Below, piece by piece: positions 45,147 through 54,468 of a stretch of DNA of 64,000 nt. The stretch spans positions 1 to 64,000 of the forward strand of contig JAJPKE010000019.1 of the NCBI GenBank assembly GCA_021323855.1, given 5' to 3'. The DNA comes from Chloroflexota bacterium. GTDB taxonomy: Bacteria > Chloroflexota > Ktedonobacteria > Ktedonobacterales > JADMIN01. Each line of letters starts with the position of its first letter. Positions within the stretch are counted from its first letter, which is position 1. The notes under the pieces were generated by a model. That model was given only the letters and a program-made list of their open reading frames with translations. It was not told where the DNA came from and searched no databases. A program made the position numbers and the translations under genes.

Positions 45147-47048
45147 TCAGCGAACCTTCGCCGGTTCCAGCACGGCTGCCGTTGGGGCTGGTTGCAGCGC
45201 GATTGCTGGCGCTTCCACACCGCCATGTTCTGCGCTGGTGGGTTCGTTTGCATTTGGTTGGCTGGCACGTGATGGCGTCTGCTCCGCTTTCGTGGGTCGC
45301 AGGCGGAAGAGGCCAGGCAACCCACTCTCGCGCAGGATCGCCCGCCAGGTGTAGCCGTGGGCCTGCGCCAGCGCCGCCAGCACACGCGGCAATGCGCGCG
45401 TATCGCGGACGATCAGATAGCGCGGCTCCCAGACGGGATTGAACTTGTTCTTGAAGAAATGCAACGAAGTGTAGTTGCCAAGCAGCAGCTTGTGCTGGTG
45501 GAGGAACGCCGCGCTGCGCTCCAGCCATGAACGCGACTCCACTATTGGCTGCTGGCCACCGGTCGTCTCAACGTCTGTCATGCCGCGCAAATCGCGTTCG
45601 AGGCCGCTTTCGAGGCCCGCCAGCGGCGCCAGACCCAGCGACATGGTGGCATATCCCCGCGCCTGCGCCCATTCGATAGAGGTGGCGATCAGCATTTCCA
45701 TCGTGCCGGGCGTTGTATCCGCGAGACGGCGCATGTTATCCAGCGACCAACCGTTTCCAGCATAGAGCGGCGTCCAGGTGACGAACGCCTGCGCCTCACC
45801 GTGCGCATCGAAGGCAACCGCCGTCAGCAACTTTTGCGACCAGTCGGCGGGGAAGCGTCCCATGCTGAAGCCCATCTGCATCTGGGTATGGTGCTGCGCC
45901 ATCCATGCGGCGGTGATACGCCGCATCCCCAGGTAGACAGGTTGGGGCAGCGGCTCGCCCTGCCAGCAGCGTACCATCAAGCCGTCGCGCCGGGCGCGAG
46001 TGACGCTATGGCGCACCGGCGCGCCAACCTTCCCTTTTGTGGTGAAGCAGGAGACCGGAACAATCGCCTCTTCGCCAACCTTATACGAATGCAGACCCCA
46101 ACGACGACAGATCTGCTGGATCACTGGTGACGCCTGATAGAGCGCAAACTGCCAGTCCTGGCGTTTACAGTAGACGAGGAAGGCAAGCAGCAACGGCTCC
46201 AGCTCTTCCGCCGGCCCAATGGGATCGCCCAGGATGAGCGCCACCCCATGCGCCAGGTGATACGCCAGGAAGGAGCGACGGGTGCTGGACCAGAAATAAC
46301 TCTTGTCGGCGCCGAGCAGGGTAAAATGCGCCATGCTGCGCGTCCCATACTGCTCAACCACCTCTTGCGCGCGCAAGATATCGGCGCGCTGCAATTGTCG
46401 CGCACGCAGCACTGGGCGTAGCACCTCGATGACGCCGTAGCCCAGGAACAGGAAGAGCAGCGCCCGGAGCGCCACTGTCAATAAGAAGACCGGCTGATAC
46501 GGGAAATGCCAGACCTGGCTGGCAAGGCCGTGGGGCCAGAACTGATGGAGCAGGCTATGGATAACAAGGCAGGTGACGCCAAGCGCCAACGCCGCATAGC
46601 CGCGCCGTAGACTGCGGGGATCGCTGCGCGTGGGAAAGAGCGGCGCCAGTAGCAACAGCGCAATCAGCAGACCAAACGCGAAAGGTGTATAGCTTGCCTC
46701 CTCGCGGCTGAGCATGGCGCTGACGAGCGAGAAGAGGCAGAGGTCAACCGCCAGCCACCAGGCGTGGCGCTTGCCGCGCACCAGCGCCCGCGCCACCAAC
46801 AGCAATAGCAGCGCCAGAATCAGCGCGCCTGGCCGGCCCCAGGAGAACTGATCGAGGTCAATCAGGTGTTCGAGGAGTAGCGTCTGCTGCGGCGGGCGAG
46901 CAACCAACACCGTCAGCACATTAGCCATCGCCGCAACGATCAACACCAGCGCCAGGCTGCCACGTCCGATGAGCGCCAACCGGCGAAACGTGAGTGAATC
47001 CGCTGGATTCTGTCTACCCAGTCTTATATCAATGAAGCTCATACGCAT
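45147..47048 (-). CDS. MprF-like phosphatidylglycerol lysyltransferase (DUF2156)
   Basis: Integral membrane protein of 633 residues. Six to eight helices occupy residues 25-225. A cytosolic DUF2156 aminoacyltransferase domain follows from ~230: FTLLGADKSYFWS, GVALILGDPIGP, YKVGEEAIVP, TWTPLYAGNGWSLDNMRR and YTSLHFFKNKFNPVWEPRYL. Such enzymes attach lysine or alanine from tRNA to phosphatidylglycerol and give resistance to cationic peptides. The final ~45 residues are a low-complexity tail whose coding end is duplicated at 43453-43575. The ATG at 47048 has GAGGTGG upstream. The original terminator appears to have stayed with the displaced copy. Confidence 0.85.
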   Translation of the reverse strand: MRMSFIDIRLGRQNPADSLTFRRLALIGRGSLALVLIVAAMANVLTVLVARPPQQTLLLEHLIDLDQFSWGRPGALILALLLLLVARALVRGKRHAWWLAVDLCLFSLVSAMLSREEASYTPFAFGLLIALLLLAPLFPTRSDPRSLRRGYAALALGVTCLVIHSLLHQFWPHGLASQVWHFPYQPVFLLTVALRALLFLFLGYGVIEVLRPVLRARQLQRADILRAQEVVEQYGTRSMAHFTLLGADKSYFWSSTRRSFLAYHLAHGVALILGDPIGPAEELEPLLLAFLVYCKRQDWQFALYQASPVIQQICRRWGLHSYKVGEEAIVPVSCFTTKGKVGAPVRHSVTRARRDGLMVRCWQGEPLPQPVYLGMRRITAAWMAQHHTQMQMGFSMGRFPADWSQKLLTAVAFDAHGEAQAFVTWTPLYAGNGWSLDNMRRLADTTPGTMEMLIATSIEWAQARGYATMSLGLAPLAGLESGLERDLRGMTDVETTGGQQPIVESRSWLERSAAFLHQHKLLLGNYTSLHFFKNKFNPVWEPRYLIVRDTRALPRVLAALAQAHGYTWRAILRESGLPGLFRLRPTKAEQTPSRASQPNANEPTSAEHGGVEAPAIALQPAPTAAVLEPAKVR

Positions 47049-47200
47049 CTCGCCACCTCATATGCAAGCGCCCTATGCAGGCGCCATCGTCCTGTCGAGA
47101 AGATCACCTGCAAACATCCCTAAAAGCCGGAAAAGCGCGCTGGTAGAGCAGACACTCCTATCTACTAACCAGCATAACTACACCACCATGCAAGGTGCCG

Positions 47201-49075
47201 CTAGGGAGCGGCGGGAGCGACGGGCGGCGGTTCCAGCATGGGAAGAATCTCAGCGAATTGTAGTTTCCAGGTGTTCCAGTTGTGGCCACCAGTGGCGGTG
47301 ATGAGTTGCACATGCACTTTCAGTTGCAACAACGCCTGATAGAAGGCGATGCCATCTTTATAGAGTATCCCGTCTCGCGTGCCCACGCCGATGAAAAAGT
47401 GAATCTGATGCGCGGCTTTGTTGCCGCTGGGCGTGTAGATATAGGCGAGCGGGCTGTTGTAGGCGCGATAGAGGGCGCTGCCCCGTCCCGCGAAGACCGG
47501 CGCATAGGCGAGCGCCTGAAAGTATCCGGAAAGGCTCATGACGTTGCCGAAGATTTCCGGGTGATGCAGCGCGATGTTGGGCGCACCGAAGCCACCCTCG
47601 GAGTTGCCACCGATGGCGCGATCTGCCGGGTCGGCCAGCGTGCGGAAATGTGCATCTATGAAATGCACCAGATCAAAGGCGATGGCGTCTTCCATCCGCT
47701 GGCGGCCATCGAGACTGTTGGCCCACTCAGAATAACCATACGTGGGACCGTGCCCATCTGCTCCGACGAGAATCGTCTCGCGCACTTTGCCAAGCGCGAG
47801 CAGCGTATCTTCGACTGAGGCGACATGCGCATTGTTGAACCAGTCGCCGGGTCCGCCGGGGGTGCCATGCAACAGGTAGAACACGGGATAGCGTTCAGTG
47901 GTGTTCTGCTTGTAGGAGGGCGGCAGATAGACATCGCAGGTGCGCTTGATACCACCAAGCGCCGGACTGGTATAGCTCAGTTGCAGGACAGTACCAGTCA
48001 GCACGGTATGCCCTTGCGGCGCCGTCTGGTAGAGATCGGTGCTCAAGCCATTGGTCAGCAGCGAACCGGCCTGCGCAGAGCCAACCAGCACAGCAAGGAG
48101 AATCAACGCGCCCACCGTCACCGACGCCAGCGGCATGCCAATGCGTTTGAGCGGCGCAATCGTTCGCTGGCGGATAGCCTGCCAGCAGCAGGAGACAAGC
48201 CGGGCGACGGAGACGAGGGCTAAGTCACCATAGGCAGTGCCAATCAGCGCACCGACCGCTGCGCCGATGAGGCCGAGCGCGAGCAAGCTGATGGCCACGC
48301 TTTGCAGCGCGCCAGGAATCAAGGTTTGTTTCAGGCCGCCCACGCCAGGGCCGGGGTGCTGCGCCTGTATGATGAACGGCTGAAGATAGGCCACGACATA
48401 GTAGAGAAGAGCGCCAAGTATCGTCGCAATCCGCTGGCGAAAGACCACGCCAGCCAGTAACGTGCCGAGCACGACGACCATAAGCTGATTGATGAGCACA
48501 ATGCGTTCGTTGTCGAAGTCCAACGCCAGCAAAAACGCGCCGGTCTCGCGTGGCAGCGCAGTCTGATAGAACAGAGCGGGCGCAAAGATGCCGCCGAGCA
48601 GCGCCGCAGCGAACAACAGCAGCGATGGGCCGAACCGGCGGCTACGCGCCAATAACGCCGCCCATGCCGTGCGCAGCCGTTCCTGCGGCGCACGCGCGCT
48701 CTGCGCTTGCTGTGTGGGCCTTGCCCCTATGGCTGTGTAGGCTGAAGGGACAGCATGGGACGAGTAGACATGCTGTGCGAACAGGTCTTGCTGCGAGAGT
48801 TGTAACGTCTGCTGCGTGGAGATATCGCCGCGCGGCGCATAACTTGCAGAGCTTGGATAGCTCGCCTGCCCATTGCGCCGCTGTTGTTTGCCGCGATTTT
48901 TGCGTGCGCCAGATGGCTTGCGCTGCCGGCTCGCCGCTGCGTACCCCGGCATTTGGGCGTTGCCACGCCTGCTGGTATCCGTCCGGCGAATCGTCAGTTC
49001 CTCCGGTTTGCCGGTCCGTCTTGCTCGTTCCGGCCTCTCATAGACTGCCGGACCGGCATGTTGCTCCCGCATCAT
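47201..49075 (-). CDS. Membrane-anchored esterase (enterochelin esterase/antigen 85-like)
   Basis: A 624-residue fusion. Residues 1-135 are basic and Gln/Ser-rich, likely disordered and cytosolic. Residues ~145-340 hold about five membrane helices. From ~370 a putative esterase (D-type) domain faces outward: CDVYLPPSYK, YPVFYLLHGTPGGPGDW, the nucleophile elbow GGNSEGGFGA and the final GGHNWNTWKLQF with the catalytic His. Homologous domains hydrolyse siderophores or transfer mycolates. GGGGGGAA lies before the ATG. It follows (upstream on the same strand) the MprF-like gene, so both may act on envelope lipids. Substrate unknown. Confidence 0.82.
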   Translation of the reverse strand: MMREQHAGPAVYERPERARRTGKPEELTIRRTDTSRRGNAQMPGYAAASRQRKPSGARKNRGKQQRRNGQASYPSSASYAPRGDISTQQTLQLSQQDLFAQHVYSSHAVPSAYTAIGARPTQQAQSARAPQERLRTAWAALLARSRRFGPSLLLFAAALLGGIFAPALFYQTALPRETGAFLLALDFDNERIVLINQLMVVVLGTLLAGVVFRQRIATILGALLYYVVAYLQPFIIQAQHPGPGVGGLKQTLIPGALQSVAISLLALGLIGAAVGALIGTAYGDLALVSVARLVSCCWQAIRQRTIAPLKRIGMPLASVTVGALILLAVLVGSAQAGSLLTNGLSTDLYQTAPQGHTVLTGTVLQLSYTSPALGGIKRTCDVYLPPSYKQNTTERYPVFYLLHGTPGGPGDWFNNAHVASVEDTLLALGKVRETILVGADGHGPTYGYSEWANSLDGRQRMEDAIAFDLVHFIDAHFRTLADPADRAIGGNSEGGFGAPNIALHHPEIFGNVMSLSGYFQALAYAPVFAGRGSALYRAYNSPLAYIYTPSGNKAAHQIHFFIGVGTRDGILYKDGIAFYQALLQLKVHVQLITATGGHNWNTWKLQFAEILPMLEPPPVAPAAP

Positions 49076-49235
49076 ATCTTCCCCCCTGCTGAATCGTTCG
49101 TTCGCGCGCGCTTCGGCATCCCTGGCATCTGGATGCTACAATGGAAGAGTGAGTACTATCCTGATGACGCTTCGTTGCGCCCGGAAGATCCCTTGTCTAT
49201 CCTCTGCCTTATCTCTTACACGCCTCAGCTACGCA

Positions 49236-49275
49236 ATTGTGCCGGATTGTGCCGGATTGTGCCGGATTGTGCCGG
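49236..49275. repeat. Four 10-bp direct repeats (ATTGTGCCGG)
   Basis: ATTGTGCCGG occurs four times head to tail, about 290 bp before the P450 start. In-phase spacing of one helical turn suggests an operator, though a slippage microsatellite is possible. The rest of 49076-49562 has no other gene. Confidence 0.8.
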
Positions 49276-49562
49276 TCTTGCTCCACCTGCGCGGTGAGCA
49301 AGCTGGCGCACATCTGATAGCCGGTTACATACCCCCTATGCCAAAATACGTATCCAGCCATCACTATAACGCAGAGCTACGCCGGAGACCAGAGCAGGGG
49401 GAGCATTTTCTTCCGCCTTGCGCTTGACGATAGCGCGAAATGAAGCGCATTCTTCAGTAGTTGCGCGCTGGCTCACCGGCGCCGCCGCTGGACGACACGG
49501 CTTCTGGTAATCATCTAGATAAGCAGGCGGATTTGCGGGCATTGGGGAGTGAGGATAGCCAG

Positions 49563-50936
49563 TTGGAGACAAAAAACACGGCAGTGTTGCCGCCTGGCCC
49601 GGCGGGCTTACCGGTGGTTGGCAATCTCTTGCAGTTCCGGCGCGATCCATTGGCGTTCGTCAGTGGAGTGCAGCGTTCGTTTGGCCGCGTGGCAACGATG
49701 CGGATGGCGCGTCTGCCGATTGTGATGTTCTTCCGGCCAGAGCATGTGCGCTACTTTCTCGTCGAGCAAGCGCGCAACTTCACCAGTTCGCAGTTCAATA
49801 TTAATTTGCGCCGGTTGCTCGGCGATGGATTGCTTACCACTGATGGCGAGTTCCACCGGCAGCAGCGCCGCCTGATTCAGCCGGCCTTTCACAAGCGGCG
49901 CGTCGAGGGCTACGCGGGCATCATGGTGCAGCACACCCAGGAGATGCTGGATGCGTGGCAGCCAGGAGAGCGGCTGGACATGGCGCAGGCGATGCGCGAC
50001 CTGACGCTGCGTATCGTGGCGAAGTCGCTCTTTGACGTGGACATCCAGCAGAACCATCCCGAACTGGGCGCATCATTCACCAATGTGATCGAAAATCCGG
50101 TGCAGTCGCCGTTTTCCGTGCGGGCGCTGCCAATTAACCTGCCATTTACCCCGTATGGCAAGCACATGCAGGGCAAGCGGACGCTCGATGCCTACGTCTA
50201 TGCGTTGATCGAGGAGCGGCGCGCATCGGGGCGCGATACCGGCGACGTGCTTTCGATGTTGCTGGCGGCGCGCGAAGATGATGTGACGATGACGGACCAG
50301 CAGGTGCGCGACCAGACGATGACGCTCTTTGCCGCCGGCCACGAGACGACCGCCAACGCCCTCACCTGGACGTTCTATCTGCTCTCCGAGCATCCCGCTG
50401 TGCGCGAGAAGCTGCTCGCCGAACTGCATACGGTGCTGGCCAGTCGCGCGCCAACCGTAGACGACCTGCCACAATTGCCCTATCTCGATTGGGTGATCTC
50501 AGAATCCATGCGGCTTTACCCGCCCGCCTGGACGCAAGGGCGCTGCGCGATAGAGCCGTTCGAGCTGGAGGGCTATCACTTCCCAGCGAAAACGGTGGTG
50601 ATGTTCAGCCAATGGGTGATTCACCGCCTGCCGGATATCTGGGGCGACCCAGACACCTTCCGCCCGGAGCGATGGGACCCGGCGCATGCGCAGAAGGTGC
50701 CGCCTGGAGCGTATTTCCCCTTTGGCGCGGGGCCGCGCATGTGCATTGGCATGCCGTTCGCGCAGTTGGAGGCGCGGCTGCTGCTGGCGACGATTCTTCA
50801 GCGGTACGCGCCGCGCCTGGCGCCTGGATATCCAGTGGTGCCGCGCCCACGGGTGACGCTGCGACCCAAATATGGCATCCAGATGATGCTGGAGCCAACC
50901 ATCGCCAGAGCGCCAGCTATCGCTGCTTCGGCGTGA
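49563..50936 (+). CDS. Cytochrome P450
   Basis: Haem monooxygenase, 457 residues from the TTG at 49563 (AGGA eight bases upstream); a TTG at 49461 would add 34 less typical residues. The I-helix oxygen motif AAGHETT, the K-helix ESMR, the PERW region and the haem-binding loop FGAGPRMCIG with the cysteine ligand are all intact. LPPGPAGLPVVGNLLQFRRD is the Pro-rich start of a soluble enzyme. It resembles the bacterial CYP102/CYP4-like group. No ferredoxin or reductase is adjacent; the 7Fe ferredoxin at 16163 is a possible electron donor. Substrate unknown. Confidence 0.93.
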   Translation: METKNTAVLPPGPAGLPVVGNLLQFRRDPLAFVSGVQRSFGRVATMRMARLPIVMFFRPEHVRYFLVEQARNFTSSQFNINLRRLLGDGLLTTDGEFHRQQRRLIQPAFHKRRVEGYAGIMVQHTQEMLDAWQPGERLDMAQAMRDLTLRIVAKSLFDVDIQQNHPELGASFTNVIENPVQSPFSVRALPINLPFTPYGKHMQGKRTLDAYVYALIEERRASGRDTGDVLSMLLAAREDDVTMTDQQVRDQTMTLFAAGHETTANALTWTFYLLSEHPAVREKLLAELHTVLASRAPTVDDLPQLPYLDWVISESMRLYPPAWTQGRCAIEPFELEGYHFPAKTVVMFSQWVIHRLPDIWGDPDTFRPERWDPAHAQKVPPGAYFPFGAGPRMCIGMPFAQLEARLLLATILQRYAPRLAPGYPVVPRPRVTLRPKYGIQMMLEPTIARAPAIAASA

Positions 50937-50980
50937 GAGACATGGGACGAGAGTGCCAAATTGACCATTGGGCAGCATTA

Positions 50981-51574
50981 CTACCAACTTGCGGCGGGCC
51001 AATTCAAGATGCGTAGCACTACCAACTCCCTCTCATGTAGCTGGTAACCTACCCTGAAAGGAGAGGCCAGACACAATGGAGCGAAAGCATCGCTGGCAAT
51101 GAGGCGTTCAATCGCCTTCCAAAGTACAATGCGCAGATTACCTTCCATATAATCATCCGGATCAGGTTCTCGTTCACCGCGAGGGTAATGTTCGCTGTCA
51201 CTGACTTCTTCCCATTCCGGGAAAAACAGTGCCCGAAAATCGGCGTATGCGAAATGGCCGATATCTGGACTATAGTCGAGTACTAGCGGGTCTGTTGAAT
51301 ACCGTCGAGCGCTCTGCCAGGACCACTCCATGTTTAACATATTGGCACGGCGTGCGATTGCCTGCTGCTCGTTTTCTCTTGCCATCTTGATAGAGTTATC
51401 AAAAGTATCGAAACTCAGGAATACATTGCCGTACAATGGATCCACATCATATGCAAAGAAGGAGCAAAGATCATCACCATGTTCCTGCCCAAATCGGATA
51501 ATAGCTTCAACTCCTTCAGAGTACAACTGATCTTCTATTTGCTGGAAATTTGGCAATGTCATAGATCCCGCCAT
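50981..51574 (-). CDS. DUF4303-like hypothetical protein
   Basis: A 197-residue soluble protein. The pattern VEAIIRFGQEHGDDLCSFFA-YDVDPLYGNVFLSFDT and the later RIVLWKAIERL resembles DUF4303. Proteins of that type occur in polymorphic-toxin immunity neighbourhoods, though no toxin gene is present here. The first ATG is at 51574; an ATG at 51562 (MTLPNFQQ) with GGCGGGAT before it is equally good. The DNA is AT-richer than the P450 gene. It converges on that gene, and its end is only 44 bases away. Confidence 0.6.
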   Translation of the reverse strand: MAGSMTLPNFQQIEDQLYSEGVEAIIRFGQEHGDDLCSFFAYDVDPLYGNVFLSFDTFDNSIKMARENEQQAIARRANMLNMEWSWQSARRYSTDPLVLDYSPDIGHFAYADFRALFFPEWEEVSDSEHYPRGEREPDPDDYMEGNLRIVLWKAIERLIASDAFAPLCLASPFRVGYQLHERELVVLRILNWPAASW

Positions 51575-51695
51575 TTCTCATGCTGCTCTCATGCTGCTTA
51601 GCTACGAAGAAACAGTACCTATTTTGTTTGGCAACCTCTCCTAGTTTACCTTATCTGCTGTGCATAATTAGCTAAAGGGGTAGTTCAACCTCTTG

Positions 51696-52253
51696 ATGTG
51701 CTATGTGACATTAAGAAACGATCAGTTGATGAAGTCTAAACAATCGACTTGTCGGTTGTATATCCTCTGCGGTCTGCCGTTTGCCGGAAAGAGTACCGTT
51801 GCGCGGGCACTGCATGAGCGATTCAGCTATACGATTGTCTCCATTGATGCGATCAATGGTGAGCGTGGCCTAGGGCTGAATGCCGCGCCGATTACGCCGC
51901 ACGAATGGGATGAAACATACGCCGAGGGCTACGACAGGCTTGCAGCGGCGCTCTCCGCTGGTGCAACCGTTCTCTTCGACGCACCCAACTATACGCGGGC
52001 ACAACGCGACGACCTGCGCCGGATTGCCGCCGTACACGGCGTGTCAGCCTGCGTTCTCTATCTCGCTGTGCCAGCGGCGGTCTGCCGGGAACGCTGGCAG
52101 CGCAACCGGCAGACGAGCGCGCGCTATGATGTGCGCGATGAGGACGTCGCGGAGGTGCTGACGCGCTTCGAGCCTCCGGAAGCTGATGAGCGTGTGCTAT
52201 ACTTCGACCAGTCAGAGCCGCTGGCTGACTGGATCAAACGGGTGTTTGGATGA
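51696..52253 (+). CDS. P-loop kinase of the AAA/zeta-toxin-like group
   Basis: Small P-loop NTPase of ~185 residues. YILCGLPFAGKSTVARAL is the Walker A region and VSIDAINGERG the acceptor-site Asp. ATVLFDAPNYTRAQRDDLRR is a Walker-B-like strand, and RERWQRNR carries the arginine lid. This pattern is shared by cytosolic small-molecule kinases, chloramphenicol phosphotransferase and zeta toxins. No epsilon-type antitoxin gene is adjacent. The start is uncertain: ATG 51696 is used, but ATG 51729 (MKSKQ) is possible. Substrate unknown. It converges on the Tad operon. Confidence 0.78.
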   Translation: MCYVTLRNDQLMKSKQSTCRLYILCGLPFAGKSTVARALHERFSYTIVSIDAINGERGLGLNAAPITPHEWDETYAEGYDRLAAALSAGATVLFDAPNYTRAQRDDLRRIAAVHGVSACVLYLAVPAAVCRERWQRNRQTSARYDVRDEDVAEVLTRFEPPEADERVLYFDQSEPLADWIKRVFG

Positions 52254-52291
52254 AGCCCTCGCCTTCTTGTATCTGCATAAGCGGCAATCGG

Positions 52292-53239
52292 TCAGAGTGG
52301 GAAGCCAGGAAAGAACGTGCGGATGAGGCTAGGCAGCGCAGGGCCAAGCACTACGATGAAAACCGGCGGGAAGATCAAGAAGGCAATGGGGAACAGCATC
52401 TTGATTGGCGCAAGATGGGCCAACCGCTCAGCGTTCTGGCGACGACGTATGCGCATCTCCACCGACTGAATGCGCAGGACGGTGGTGAGGGTGGCGCCAA
52501 GCTGCTCTGCCTGGATGATAGCGGCGACAAAGTTGCTGAGGTCTTCGACGCCCGTGCGCTCCACCATCGAGCGCAAGGCATCGCGCCGGGCCACACCAAA
52601 CTGCATCTCATAGAGGACACGGGCAAACTCGGCGGTCAGGCTATTTTGCGACTTGCTCACCACACGCGCCACTGCCTGATCGAACCCCAGCCCGGCCTCG
52701 ACGCTGATCGTCAGCAGGTCAATGGCATCAGGCAGCGCACGCAGAATGTCATTGCGACGCCGGTTGATCTGCTGGCGCAACCAGAGGATGGGCATGATGT
52801 AGCCAGCGCCGCCAAAGAGGAATACCACTAAGATGAATTGAAAGACCGGCTGGCCGGAGAAAAAGGCCAACCCAGCGCCGATGCTGAGGCCAAACAGCGT
52901 GGAGAGGCCGCGTAGTCCGATGAAGTCTGAGACGGTCATCCGTTGTGAGAGACCAGCCAGCAAGAGTTGGCGCTGCGTATTGTCGAGCGCGACGTTTGGC
53001 ATCAGCCGGGACACCACGCGCGAAAGCTGCGCCGTCAGTGGACGCACAAAGCGCTCGGTGAATGGCGCCTGCATCTCGATGGCGTCTATCGGCGGCAAGG
53101 GGCCACGCGGGTCCGGCAGGCGGATATCCAGCAGATTGCGGCGCGCGGGAATCGCCATGCCAATGACGAAGAACAAGACGCCGAAAAAGGCCAGGAAACC
53201 AGCAACGGCGGGCAGCCACTCTTTGATATTCTGTAACAT
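52292..53239 (-). CDS. tadC: Tad pilus membrane protein TadC
   Basis: Inner-membrane platform protein of the Tad/Flp pilus, 315 residues. A first helix at ~10-30 is followed by TM pairs near 112-165 and a C-terminal helix near 275-300. The type II secretion F-domain shows RRRNDILRALPDAIDLLTISVEAGLGFDQAVARV and GVEDLSNFVAAIIQAEQLG. AGGAGGG precedes the ATG, 20 bases after tadB. It is the last gene of the leftward pilus operon. Confidence 0.92.
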   Translation of the reverse strand: MLQNIKEWLPAVAGFLAFFGVLFFVIGMAIPARRNLLDIRLPDPRGPLPPIDAIEMQAPFTERFVRPLTAQLSRVVSRLMPNVALDNTQRQLLLAGLSQRMTVSDFIGLRGLSTLFGLSIGAGLAFFSGQPVFQFILVVFLFGGAGYIMPILWLRQQINRRRNDILRALPDAIDLLTISVEAGLGFDQAVARVVSKSQNSLTAEFARVLYEMQFGVARRDALRSMVERTGVEDLSNFVAAIIQAEQLGATLTTVLRIQSVEMRIRRRQNAERLAHLAPIKMLFPIAFLIFPPVFIVVLGPALPSLIRTFFPGFPL

Positions 53240-53259
53240 TGCTTTGCCCTCCTATGCCG

Positions 53260-54297
53260 CTATGCCTTGATATTTACGATCTGGCGGATGAAGATGAAGC
53301 CCGTGAGAATCATGATGGCGCTGCACGAGAGCATCAGCCAGCCGCAATAGGTGGTGGTGCGGAAGACGCCAAGCATATAGTTGGAGTTGATGATGCTGAG
53401 CAGCAACGCCAGCGCCACCGGCAGCGTCGCGATGATATAGCCGGAAAACTGCTGCTGCGCCGTCAGCGTGCGTATCTCACCAACCAACCGAACCCGATCA
53501 CGGATGGTGGATGCGATGGTATTGAGGACTTCGACGAGGTTGCCGCCAACTTCACGCTGCACGTTGATGGCGGTCACCAGCAATTCGAGATCGTCGGATT
53601 CCATGCGGTCTACCATGTGAGCGAGCGCCACCTCCAGCGAGGAGCCGAACTGAATCTCGCGCACCACGCGCTCGAATTCGTCGTTGACGGGCGTTGGCCC
53701 CTCACGTGCCACCAGTTCCATCGCCTGTAACAGCGCAAACCCAGCACGCAGGGAGTTAGCCATCATGGTAATAACGTCCGCAAGTTGCGCATTGAAGGCA
53801 CGCTGGCGCTGGCGCTTACGGCTGAGGACATAGTAGCGTGGCAAATACAGACCGGCGGCGGCCAGCGTCAGCGCCAGCAAGATACGCCCGCTGAGCGGCA
53901 CGGCGAGACCGATGAGCGCGCCGACGCTGGCCAGCACAAACGTCATGACCATGAACTCACCGACGGTGATACGCATATCGGCGCGTGTCAGATCGCGCGC
54001 CAGCCGGACGGTGAACGTACTCTCCGAGGTCTCCAGGCTGGGGTCAGGTGCGCGGCGCTGGCGGCTGCGGATAGCCGCCAGTAACGACCGTCGTGGCGCC
54101 TTCGCCGGAGCCGCAGGGAGCAAGGCAGCAGGCGCCGGACCATACTTTTCAATCCGTTCCAGCGCCGTTTCTGCGCGGTTATCAATGACGCGCTGCAACC
54201 CTAGAATCAGCAAGAAAACGCTGGCAGCAGCCAGGGCGCCGACCAGCACCGCGATTCCGGTCGGCAACAAGAGGTCCGCCAGCGTGATGTGTCCCAT
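53260..54297 (-). CDS. tadB: Tad pilus membrane protein TadB
   Basis: Platform protein partner of TadC, 345 residues. An N-terminal helix (~8-32), a basic cytosolic stretch, TM pairs near 115-160 and the F-domain QLADVITMMANSLRAGFALLQAMELVARE-GPTPVNDEFERVV-REIQFGSSLEVAL lead to C-terminal helices. The start at 54297 (MGHITLADLL) is chosen because GGGAGC lies six bases before it; eight more residues are possible. ATG-GGAGCA repeats occur just upstream. Confidence 0.92.
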   Translation of the reverse strand: MGHITLADLLLPTGIAVLVGALAAASVFLLILGLQRVIDNRAETALERIEKYGPAPAALLPAAPAKAPRRSLLAAIRSRQRRAPDPSLETSESTFTVRLARDLTRADMRITVGEFMVMTFVLASVGALIGLAVPLSGRILLALTLAAAGLYLPRYYVLSRKRQRQRAFNAQLADVITMMANSLRAGFALLQAMELVAREGPTPVNDEFERVVREIQFGSSLEVALAHMVDRMESDDLELLVTAINVQREVGGNLVEVLNTIASTIRDRVRLVGEIRTLTAQQQFSGYIIATLPVALALLLSIINSNYMLGVFRTTTYCGWLMLSCSAIMILTGFIFIRQIVNIKA

Positions 54298-54468
54298 GAT
54301 GAACGCTCCCATTGCTCCCATTGCTCACTTGTTATTCATGTCCGCCTGGATAGGCACTGATAGGCGCTGATAGTCGCTGGTAGGCGCCAGTCTCCCTGTC
54401 CGCAGTTCTCAATAGCCTCTCATCATTCAGTTCAACGATTCAGGAACTGATGGTTGCGATACGAGCGA

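Noticed and set aside
48550..49092. Open frame of 180 codons antisense to the esterase N-terminus
   Set aside because: Arg/Ala/Pro-rich shadow of a low-complexity coding region, with no family features.
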